Part shown: positions 35,258-42,617 of the stretch, in pieces
How the letters are laid out: each line of letters starts with the position of its first letter
Numbering within the stretch: the stretch's first letter is position 1
Origin: JANOAR01 sp031411235
GTDB taxonomy: Bacteria > Verrucomicrobiota > Verrucomicrobiia > Verrucomicrobiales > Verrucomicrobiaceae
Reading direction: 5' to 3'
Assembly: GCA_031411235.1 (NCBI GenBank)
Contig: JANOAR010000216.1
Coordinates: forward strand, 1-50,913
Length of the DNA: 50,913 nt
The notes under the pieces: generated by a model
The model's input: only the letters and a program-made list of their open reading frames with translations
Database searches by the model: none
Told to the model about the DNA's origin: nothing
Position numbers and translations under genes: made by a program

Positions 35258-36021
35258 AAATTTCCACGCCATCGGTGCTGCTTGTCATTCCTTGTTATCA
35301 TGAGAGTGGTCGGCTGGGGGCTTATCTTTCAACACTTGCCGAACCGTTGGCGTTAATTGGCGGAGTGCGAGTGTTGATCGTGGATGATGGTTCGGATGAC
35401 GAGGAGGTTGCACTTTTCAAAAAGTTGCTCGCGCCTTTTTTGGAGCGTTGGAGTTTTATAGATGTGCTTTTTCTGCCAAAAAATTTGGGCAAGGGCGGGG
35501 CGGTGTATGCGGGATGGAATTCTGCAACCAGAAGTTCAAAGTCTGAAATCCTGCCTGACTGGTTTGGATTTGTAGATGCTGATGGCTCTTGCTCGGCGGG
35601 TGAGGTGATACGGTTGATCGAGTTGGCTCGGGCGCGTGGGGTTTCTGGTGGGGCGTTATTTGCCTCGCGGGTGCTGATGCTGGGTCGCTCGGTGCGGCGG
35701 TTGTGGCAGCGGCATTTGATGGGGAGGGTGTTTGCGACGATAACCTCTGAGTTGTTGGATATCCCGGTGTATGATAGCCAGTGTGGGTTGAAGCTCTTGC
35801 CTCGTGTGGCGTTCGATAAGGTGCGCGATAGGCTGACGGTGCGCGGCTTTGCTTTTGATGTCGAGTTGCTGGTGGCGTTGCTGGACAGTGGCTGCGCGGT
35901 GACTGAGGTGCCTATTGATTGGCATGAGGTGGGCGAGGGGAAGGTGCGGGTACTGCGGGATTCTTGGCAAATGCTGCGGGATGTTTGGAGGATAAGAAAC
36001 TCCCAAACTCCCGAAAACTGA
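35254..36021 (+). CDS. Glycosyltransferase family 2 (3), dolichyl-phosphate-glycosyltransferase-like
   Basis: A 255-residue GT2 enzyme resembling polyprenyl/dolichyl-phosphate sugar synthases: VLLVIPCYHESGRLGAYL, VLIVDDGSDD, NLGKGGAVYAG and DADGS (108-112), ending with YDSQCGLKLLPR and FDVELL. Such enzymes charge a polyprenyl phosphate with one sugar for later periplasmic transfer. It has no C-terminal membrane helices of its own. The ATG at 35254 overlaps the acyltransferase stop (ATGA). An 85-base gap follows. Confidence 0.84.
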   Translation: MKISTPSVLLVIPCYHESGRLGAYLSTLAEPLALIGGVRVLIVDDGSDDEEVALFKKLLAPFLERWSFIDVLFLPKNLGKGGAVYAGWNSATRSSKSEILPDWFGFVDADGSCSAGEVIRLIELARARGVSGGALFASRVLMLGRSVRRLWQRHLMGRVFATITSELLDIPVYDSQCGLKLLPRVAFDKVRDRLTVRGFAFDVELLVALLDSGCAVTEVPIDWHEVGEGKVRVLRDSWQMLRDVWRIRNSQTPEN

Positions 36022-36106
36022 TGTGTGGTAGCGACTTCAATAATTTGAACGTTGCGGTGGGCTCGACATGTCTTGAGATTTCCCTATAGTTGAGATTTTT
36101 TATACG
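36022..36106 (+). other. AT-rich gap before the GME gene
   Basis: An 85-base spacer, richer in A and T than the genes around it, ending TTTTTTATACG just before the GME start codon. It probably contains an internal promoter, but no confident -35/-10 pair could be placed. Confidence 0.25.
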
Positions 36107-37096
36107 ATGAACAAGAATGATAGGATTACAGTGGGTGGGGCCGGCGGCTTTATTGGTGGTGCGTTGATCGGCGACTTACGCAAGCAGGGCTATACAAACC
36201 TGAGGGCGGTGGATCAAAAGCCGATCTCAGAGTGGTATCAACGCTTTGATGATGTAGAGAATCTACAGCTCGATCTAGCGCTGATAGGTGACTGTCGGTT
36301 GGCCTGTCAGGGTGCAACTGTGATTTATAATCTCGCGGCTGATATGGGTGGGATGGGCTTCATTGAGAACAATAAGGCGCTGTGCATGCTGAGTGTGTTG
36401 ATCAATACGCACATGCTGATGGCGGCGCGCGGGGCGGGGGTGGAGCGGTTTTTTTATGCATCGTCGGCCTGTGTTTACAACGGTGACAAGCAGAAGGCCT
36501 TCAACGTGCCGGCGCTGAAGGAGGAGGATGCCTACCCGGCTTTGCCTGAGGATGGCTATGGTTGGGAAAAGCTGTTCAGTGAGCGGATGTGCCGGCACTT
36601 CCGCGAGGATTATGGGATAGCGACGCGCGTGGCCCGCTACCACAATGTATATGGGCCGCATGGCACTTGGGATGGGGGTCGCGAGAAGGCTCCAGCGGCG
36701 GTGTGCCGCAAGGTGGCGCTGGCGAAGCTGAGCGGGAAACATGAGATCAGCATCTGGGGCACGGGCGAGCAGACGCGCAGCTTCATGTACATCACAGATT
36801 GTGTGTTTGGGACACAGATGCTTCTCAATAGTGACTACGTGGAGCCGATCAATATTGGCAGTGCAGAGATGGTTTCGATTAACCAATTGGTGGATATGGC
36901 GGAAGAGATTGCGGGGATTAAGTTAGTGCGATCTTATCAATTGGATGCGCCCAAAGGGGTCAATGGTCGCAGCAGCGATAACTCGCTTATCAAGGAGGTC
37001 TTTGACTGGGAGCCGAGCACGCGGCTGCGCGACGGCTTAGAGATTACTTACCGCTGGATCTTTGATGAGATCGTGGCTGGCCGGGCGTCGCTTTAA
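36107..37096 (+). CDS. gme: GDP-mannose 3,5-epimerase
   Basis: Epimerises GDP-D-mannose to GDP-L-galactose and GDP-L-gulose; in plants it feeds ascorbate and cell-wall synthesis. The 329-residue protein matches the plant enzyme along its length: VGGAGGFIGG, NLAADMGGMGFIENNK, YASSACVYN with the catalytic Cys122, YGWEK (Tyr151, Lys155), YGPHGTWDGGREKAPAA with Lys194, and RSSDNSLIKE. All active-site residues I know of are kept. Bacterial GMEs are known from a few Verrucomicrobiota. With gmd at 25904 it defines two GDP-mannose-derived sugars for the locus. The first residues are short of a typical beta strand, but the fold is complete. Confidence 0.93.
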   Translation: MNKNDRITVGGAGGFIGGALIGDLRKQGYTNLRAVDQKPISEWYQRFDDVENLQLDLALIGDCRLACQGATVIYNLAADMGGMGFIENNKALCMLSVLINTHMLMAARGAGVERFFYASSACVYNGDKQKAFNVPALKEEDAYPALPEDGYGWEKLFSERMCRHFREDYGIATRVARYHNVYGPHGTWDGGREKAPAAVCRKVALAKLSGKHEISIWGTGEQTRSFMYITDCVFGTQMLLNSDYVEPINIGSAEMVSINQLVDMAEEIAGIKLVRSYQLDAPKGVNGRSSDNSLIKEVFDWEPSTRLRDGLEITYRWIFDEIVAGRASL

Positions 37097-37127
37097 TCAT
37101 TGGTGGATTCGTCATTTGCCTTTCACC

Positions 37128-38339
37128 ATGCGTGTGCTGCTGATCAATCAATGCTTCCACCCGGATCATGTGTCCAGCTCGCAGCATTTGACGGATCTTG
37201 CACTGGGGCTGGCTAAGGCTGGGCACGGGGTGACGGCGGTGTGTTCTAGCCGTGGCTATGACGATCCTACGCTGCGGTATCCGGTGCGTGAGCGTTGGGA
37301 GGGGATTGATATCCATCGTATCTGGACGCCGGGGCTGGGGAAGGTGACGAAGCTGAGAAGGCTGATCGACTTTGCTGTCTTTTGGCTGAATGCGGCGCGT
37401 ATTTTGCTGCTGCTGCCGCGCCATGATGTGACGGTGTGCCTGACTTCACCGCCGTTGATCTCGACGCTGGGAACGCTGTCGGCGCTGGCCCGTGGCGGGG
37501 CGATTGTGCCGTGGGTGATGGATTTGAACCCTGACGAGGCGGTGGCGGCAGGTTGGCTTAAGGGGGGCGGCGTGGTGGAACGGGTGCTCTCGACGGTTCA
37601 GAACTGGAGCTTCCGTCGGGCGTCGCGGATTATTGCGCTGGATCGCTTCATGGCGCAGCGGCTGCTGGCCAAGGGGGTGGCGGAGAGTGTGATCCATGTG
37701 GATGCGCCGTGGTCGCACGATCTGGCAGTGCGCTATGATGTGGCGGCCCGGGATGCGTTTCGCTCGGAGCATGGGCTGGCAGGGAAATTCGTGGTGATGT
37801 ACTCGGGCAATCATAGCCCCTGCCATCCGCTGGACACGGTGCTAGACGCTGCAGAGCGGCTGCGTGATGAGGCCGGGGTTCAGTTCTTGTTTGTGGGGGG
37901 GGGCAGCGAGTTTGTGAAGGTGAAGGCGTTTGCTAAGGATCGCGGGCTGGCAAATATCACGGCGCTGTCTTATCAGCCTATGGATCGACTGGCGGGCTCG
38001 CTTTCGTCGGCGGATTTGCATTTAGTGGTGATGGGCGATGCGTTTGTGGGGATCGTGCATCCGTGCAAAATTTATAATATTCTGACGCTGGGGATTCCGT
38101 TCCTCTTTGTGGGGCCTGAGGAGTGCCATGTATCGGATTTGACGCTGCGGTTGAATGAGCCTGCTCATGCGAGGCTTGCAAGGCATGGCGATGTGGCGGG
38201 GGTGGTGGAGCACATTCGGGCGGGGGTGGCGGCTGGCGAGATGGGATGCAGTGCTGGTGCGCAGGCTCTGGGGGCGGAGTTTGCCCATGATTTACTCTGC
38301 CCCAGGCTGATCAAAGTGATCGAGGCTGCGGCGTGTTGA
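37128..38339 (+). CDS. Glycosyltransferase family 4 (5), WcaI/WbuB-like
   Basis: A GT-B glycosyltransferase of 403 residues. It starts MRVLLINQCFHPDHVSSSQH, as in the colanic-acid WcaI/WbuB group, with WVMDLNPDEAVAAG in the first domain and VVMYSGNHSPCHPLDTVL in the second. The EX7E region is replaced by VGIVHPCKIYNILTLGIP, the variant usual for this subgroup (P-x-K-x-Y/L). The ATG at 37128 is selected because residues before it overlap the GME gene and do not match the family. Confidence 0.85.
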   Translation: MRVLLINQCFHPDHVSSSQHLTDLALGLAKAGHGVTAVCSSRGYDDPTLRYPVRERWEGIDIHRIWTPGLGKVTKLRRLIDFAVFWLNAARILLLLPRHDVTVCLTSPPLISTLGTLSALARGGAIVPWVMDLNPDEAVAAGWLKGGGVVERVLSTVQNWSFRRASRIIALDRFMAQRLLAKGVAESVIHVDAPWSHDLAVRYDVAARDAFRSEHGLAGKFVVMYSGNHSPCHPLDTVLDAAERLRDEAGVQFLFVGGGSEFVKVKAFAKDRGLANITALSYQPMDRLAGSLSSADLHLVVMGDAFVGIVHPCKIYNILTLGIPFLFVGPEECHVSDLTLRLNEPAHARLARHGDVAGVVEHIRAGVAAGEMGCSAGAQALGAEFAHDLLCPRLIKVIEAAAC

Positions 38340-38359
38340 GTGTGTTAGTTCCGAAGCCT

Positions 38360-39793
38360 ATGAATGTATTTCTCGCTCTCTACGTGCCAATACCCAGCGT
38401 TAAGCTTTCTCTGGTCTTCGTTTTGTCGCTGGGCTTGTGTGCGCTGGTGACGTGGCTGGTGCTGCGGTTTCAGCGTGGGGTGGGGTTTGATAGTCCCGAT
38501 GAACCTCGCAAGCAGCATAGCGGTGTGACGTCGAGGCTGGGGGGGCTGGGGTTGGGGGTGACGCTGACGGTGGGGGCGTGTTTTGCGGTTTATGATTTGG
38601 AGTCGTTTAAGGTGGCGAATTGGGGGTGGCTGATTGCGTGCAATGCGCTGGTGTTTGGTATTGGCTTTTTGGACGATTTACGGCCTTTGGGGGCCAAGGT
38701 GAAGCTGCTGGGGCAGTTGGGGGCGGCGTGTATTTTATGGGCCTCGGGTTTGTCCATTGATGTGCTGAGCCACCCGACGGAGGATACGCACATCATCCTC
38801 GGGCTGTGGAGCTTGCCGATCACGATTCTGTGGCTGATCGCGATCCCCAATATCGTGAATTTAATCGATGGGATGGACGGTCTGGCGACGGGCTTTGGTC
38901 TGTTCCTATGCCTGACGCTGGCGTTTGTGGGGCACATGGCGCTGATGCCGGATGTGGTGATGGCTTCGACGGTGATGGCGGGGGCGCTGGCGGGTTTTTT
39001 GCTGTTCAATTTCCCGCCAGCGAAGATTTTCCTGGGCGATGGCGGGGCTTATTTGATTGGCTTTTTCATTGCGTCGGTGTCGCTGGCGAGCGCGAATAAG
39101 GGGTATGTGGTGGGGAGCTTGTTGGTGACGCTGGTGGCGCTGGGGGTGCCTATTTTGGATACGCTTTTTGCGATTCTGCGCAGGGCTTTTCGTGGGGTGC
39201 CAGTGTTCCGTGCGGATGCGGAGCATATCCACCATCGGCTGATATCGCTGGGCTATACGAAGAGGCAAGCGCTGGGACTGTTGTATGGCCTGTGTGTGAT
39301 GCTAAGCTTGGCAGGGATTAGCATCATGCTGTTGCGTGGCCATGCAGTCATTATTGTGGCCTCGGCTTTGTGTTTGCTGACGTTGGCGACGGCTCGTTAC
39401 CTGGGCTATGTGAAGAGCTGGTCGAGGCTACAGGCGCAGCTTGCTGAGGCGATGGCTCGGCGTCGTGATACGGCGATGGCGCGGGTGTATGGCGAGCTGT
39501 TGGAATTGGAATCGGATAGGCTGGTGACGCGCGCCGACTTTGATGGGCTGCTGGAGCATAGCCTTCGGCGTATTGGGCTGGTGGCGGAGCCAGGGGTGGC
39601 GGCGGGTGGGGAGCTGGTAGCGTTCAAGCTTAGTAATGGTCGGGCTTGGGTGTTGTATCCTTTGGATAATGAGGTTTCGGTGGATGTGCGCAGGCGCTGG
39701 GCCGAGTATTACTTGGCTGGGGTGGAGGGGGCGGAGGAGCGCTGGCCGAGTGAGGGCGAGGCTCAGGCGGTGAAGGGGAACACGCAGGCATAA
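38360..39793 (+). CDS. Polyprenyl-phosphate sugar-1-phosphate transferase (WecA/TagO-like) with extra C-terminal domain
   Basis: An integral membrane enzyme of 477 residues that starts glycan assembly by moving a HexNAc-1-phosphate (or similar) onto undecaprenyl phosphate. MraY/WecA family motifs are complete: FLDD (103-106), NLIDGMDG (167-174), GDGGAYLIG (226-234) and HIHHR (289-293). About ten helices end near residue 365. A hydrophilic extension of about 110 residues follows (RLQAQLAEAMARRRDTAM and on), not part of the usual enzyme. A TTG at 38333 would overlap the previous stop and add nine residues; the ATG at 38360 is the safer start. Confidence 0.88.
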   Translation: MNVFLALYVPIPSVKLSLVFVLSLGLCALVTWLVLRFQRGVGFDSPDEPRKQHSGVTSRLGGLGLGVTLTVGACFAVYDLESFKVANWGWLIACNALVFGIGFLDDLRPLGAKVKLLGQLGAACILWASGLSIDVLSHPTEDTHIILGLWSLPITILWLIAIPNIVNLIDGMDGLATGFGLFLCLTLAFVGHMALMPDVVMASTVMAGALAGFLLFNFPPAKIFLGDGGAYLIGFFIASVSLASANKGYVVGSLLVTLVALGVPILDTLFAILRRAFRGVPVFRADAEHIHHRLISLGYTKRQALGLLYGLCVMLSLAGISIMLLRGHAVIIVASALCLLTLATARYLGYVKSWSRLQAQLAEAMARRRDTAMARVYGELLELESDRLVTRADFDGLLEHSLRRIGLVAEPGVAAGGELVAFKLSNGRAWVLYPLDNEVSVDVRRRWAEYYLAGVEGAEERWPSEGEAQAVKGNTQA

Positions 39794-39810
39794 CGAAAGG
39801 ATCAAGATTT

Positions 39811-42324
39811 ATGGATGCGTCCAACGAACGAAGGCGGAGAAGGCGAACGCGATTTACTGAGGTGAATCCAGAGGCTGATGAGCCGGAGGAGACACCGTCG
39901 CTGGAGGGGGCTCTGCCGCTAGGGGCGGTGTGGGCGCTGGGACTTTTCCCGGTGGTGGTTTGCTTGCTGGGCAGTTTGGATGATGGGCGAATCCAGGCGG
40001 GTGTAGCGGCTGTGATTGGTCTGCTAGCCGTGTGTGTGCCGCCACGAGCTAAGCTGCCGCTGGTGCTGCTGGCGGTGTGTATGGTGGTCATGGGGCTGCC
40101 GCTGCTGACGATGCTGGAGTTGCCCTGGCCGCACTGGCCTGCTTGGCGTGTGCCGTTGGTGAATGATTTGGGGGTGGTGCTGCCGTCTAGCTGGTCGGCG
40201 CAACGCTGGGTGACGCTGGAGGTCTGGTGCGGCACGGGGGTGACACTGGTCTGGCTGCTGTGGTGCGCATTGGGGCTCCACGCTCCTGATGATCGGCGAC
40301 GAGTGGTGCAGGTGCTGACGGCGGGGTTGATTGGGATCGCCGTTGTTTCGATGGTGGCCCGGTTTGTGGGGTATGATCCTGTGCTCTGGGATCATGGCGT
40401 CATTGGCACAATCCTGGACTTTGGGCCGTTTTCCAATCGCAACCAATTTTCGACTTTGATGGCGATGTCGGCGGTTCTTTGTCTCGCCTGTGCTTATGAT
40501 TTGCAGCGGCGAAAGAAGAAAATGTGGTTGTTCTATGGCTTGGGGGTAGTGCCTGTGTTTGCTTGTTTGTTGATCAATACGTCGCGCGGTGGCGTGGTGC
40601 TGTTTTTCGTCGGTGTGGTCGCGTGGTTTGGCACGGCGGCTTTGCGCAAGGGGGCGGCAAAACGCTTGGCTATGGCTGGAACGATTTTGTTGGGGGCGAC
40701 GTCAGCTTTGGTGCTGTTTGGGTCGCATTTGGTTGAGAAATTTAAGACGGTCAATGGCAGTGTGGTGCAGACGATCGTGGGGGACGGGCGCAGCAAGATT
40801 TTCAAGGACTCGCTGCTGTTGATCAGTGACCACGCAGGGTTGGGCACGGGTTTGGGCAATTTTGCCAGTGTCTTCGGCATGATGAATACGCATAAGGATC
40901 CTATCGCGGTGATGCTGCACCCTGAGAGCGATTTTTTGTGGTTCCTCGCCGAGGCGGGTTGGCCTGCGACGCTGGCGATGCTGATTGGTCTGGGGGCTCT
41001 ACTGTCGATGACGGGGCCGTGGGCGAGTGGGGCAGAAAGTTCCAATCGTCGGTCGCGGCGGTTGCGTGTGGCGGCTTCGATTGCGGCGGGATTGGCTATA
41101 CTGCATAGCATGGTGGATACGCCGATGCACAATCGCGCTTTATTGCTGGTGCTCTGCCTAGTGGCGGCGCTGGCGGTGAGCCCCAAAAAACTTGAGGCGG
41201 CACGAGGCTGGAGTGTGCCTTGGCTTTTCCGCTTAGCCGGGCTGGGGTGCCTCGCGGCCAGTGCGACATGGGGACTGAGTGTGGCGGGTAAACCCACGGT
41301 TTTCGGTGTATCCGACCGTAATGTAGGCATGGCACTGGCCGCCGCTGAGATGCAGCGGGGCAATCCAAGCGCGGCATGGCTGGCCGCCAATCATACCGTG
41401 GCCGCAGCTCCTCTGGACTCGACGGCTTACACGATGCGAGCCCAGGTAGGACTGGCGGCGGGCGGCAGTGAGTCGGCGGCTGTGGCGGACTTCGCGCGGG
41501 CACGTTACTTGGAGCCCAATTTGGCGGTCGTGTGCAGCGAGGAGATGCAGACGTGGATGCAGGTGAAGCCAGCTTACGCGCTGGCGGCGCTGCGTGAATT
41601 GCTAAGCCGCGACCCGATTCGCGCTCCGACACATTATGCACTGATGCTCAATGAGGTGCTGGCCCATCATGTGGAGCTGAAGCCTGCGATGCTTGATCTG
41701 GCAACCACGCCGCATTATTTACTCTATTATTTGGAGAGACTGAGCGGGGCAGAGTTTAAGGCGGTCTTGGCGCTTTTTTTGGAACGCTACCCAGCTTTGG
41801 AGGGGATGAGCCACCAGGAGGGGCTGTCCCTATTTCGCACCTGGCAGGCCCATGGCGATAAGGACGAGTTGTTTCGTAGCTTGCAGAAGCACACCGAATG
41901 GCACGCCTTTGGCTGGCCAGTGCTCGCCCAAGAGCTGGCTGCCCGAGGCGATTCAGGCGCTGCCTACCGGCTGGCTCGTCGGTATATCGAACCGCAGGTC
42001 AACGTGATAGCCGATCTGCGCACACCCACGGGCCAGCTCGAACGGGAGTTCCTCTTTAGCCCCACCGACTTGATGAAGGGGCTGACTCTGGCCGCGACTC
42101 TGCGGGCCAAGGCCAAGGGCGGCAACCTCGACCAAAAGTCTGTGCCATTGGCGCAGAATGAGGATCTCTCCCGCGCCCTGGCGATCCTTGAAAAAATCAC
42201 CGACGTGCCAGGAGGGAAGCTCACCGTCCTCCTCGAAATGGCTTCCATAAAGGCAGAGATGGGCGAACAAACAGCGGCGTGGGAGCTGCTGAAAAAGTAT
42301 TTAGTAGAGGCAAAAATGCTCTAA
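39811..42324 (+). CDS. O-antigen ligase family membrane protein with long periplasmic helical C-terminus
   Basis: An 837-residue protein. An Arg-rich cytoplasmic start (ERRRRRRTR) precedes about a dozen membrane helices to residue 490. Wzy_C-type motifs are present: LINTSRGGVVLFFVGVVAW, GTGLGNFASVFG and HPESDFLWFLAEAGWPA. The remaining 345 residues (AAEMQRGNPSAAWLAANHTV and on) look like TPR-type helical repeats, likely periplasmic. Function: polymerase or ligase for the polysaccharide, perhaps with substrate-sorting repeats. AAAGGA upstream is a plausible Shine-Dalgarno. It is the last gene of the locus. Confidence 0.83.
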   Translation: MDASNERRRRRRTRFTEVNPEADEPEETPSLEGALPLGAVWALGLFPVVVCLLGSLDDGRIQAGVAAVIGLLAVCVPPRAKLPLVLLAVCMVVMGLPLLTMLELPWPHWPAWRVPLVNDLGVVLPSSWSAQRWVTLEVWCGTGVTLVWLLWCALGLHAPDDRRRVVQVLTAGLIGIAVVSMVARFVGYDPVLWDHGVIGTILDFGPFSNRNQFSTLMAMSAVLCLACAYDLQRRKKKMWLFYGLGVVPVFACLLINTSRGGVVLFFVGVVAWFGTAALRKGAAKRLAMAGTILLGATSALVLFGSHLVEKFKTVNGSVVQTIVGDGRSKIFKDSLLLISDHAGLGTGLGNFASVFGMMNTHKDPIAVMLHPESDFLWFLAEAGWPATLAMLIGLGALLSMTGPWASGAESSNRRSRRLRVAASIAAGLAILHSMVDTPMHNRALLLVLCLVAALAVSPKKLEAARGWSVPWLFRLAGLGCLAASATWGLSVAGKPTVFGVSDRNVGMALAAAEMQRGNPSAAWLAANHTVAAAPLDSTAYTMRAQVGLAAGGSESAAVADFARARYLEPNLAVVCSEEMQTWMQVKPAYALAALRELLSRDPIRAPTHYALMLNEVLAHHVELKPAMLDLATTPHYLLYYLERLSGAEFKAVLALFLERYPALEGMSHQEGLSLFRTWQAHGDKDELFRSLQKHTEWHAFGWPVLAQELAARGDSGAAYRLARRYIEPQVNVIADLRTPTGQLEREFLFSPTDLMKGLTLAATLRAKAKGGNLDQKSVPLAQNEDLSRALAILEKITDVPGGKLTVLLEMASIKAEMGEQTAAWELLKKYLVEAKML

Positions 42325-42367
42325 AACGACCCACGCCTGTGCTGCATAGCCAGGCGAGTATTCGAGT

Positions 42368-42472
42368 CAAAAAGGCGCAGGAGTCAGAGCCAGAAGAACT
42401 CGGGTGCAGAATGCTCAAGCGAGCAAAAGCACCCTTGGTTCTGAGATTCTCCGATCTACCTGCGCTTTTTTG
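42368..42472. repeat. Long nested palindrome after the polysaccharide locus
   Basis: Three nested arm pairs share one centre. The outer pair is 42368-42381 with 42459-42472 (CAAAAAGGCGCAGG and its near complement ending in six T). The middle pair is 42395-42407 with 42429-42442. The inner hairpin is TGCTC/GAGCA (42412-42416 with 42421-42425) closed by AAGC. The whole can fold into one extended hairpin of about 105 nt. It may terminate the locus transcript or be a small palindromic mobile repeat. The arms do not carry the RYYYAAC/GTTRRRY boxes of integron attC sites. Confidence 0.65.
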
Positions 42473-42548
42473 TGCCCTGATCACGCTCTCACTCAGGAGC
42501 GCGTCGTGTTCTCAAAAACGGGACAAGGCACGAAACTAGAAATCTTAT

Positions 42549-42577
42549 TTGACCGAATGATTCTCATCCTTTAGCTT
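42549..42577 (+). promoter_or_regulatory. Candidate promoter of the response-regulator gene
   Basis: TTGACC (42549-42554), a 17-base spacer and TAGCTT (42572-42577) lie 41 bases before the ATG. The -35 is good and the -10 keeps the three most important bases. No sigma-54 (-24/-12) element was found in the same gap. Confidence 0.35.
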
Positions 42578-42617
42578 CTCTGATAATCAGTAATGCCTCT
42601 CAACCAATAGATTTTTT

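Noticed and set aside
42368..42472. Integron attC site
   Set aside because: It is palindromic and of suitable length, but lacks the RYYYAAC and GTTRRRY core boxes, and no integrase or cassette array is present.
42279..42539. Possible 86-residue gene between the O-antigen ligase and the regulator
   Set aside because: It starts inside the ligase gene and runs through the long palindrome; composition is not protein-like and no start signal is seen.
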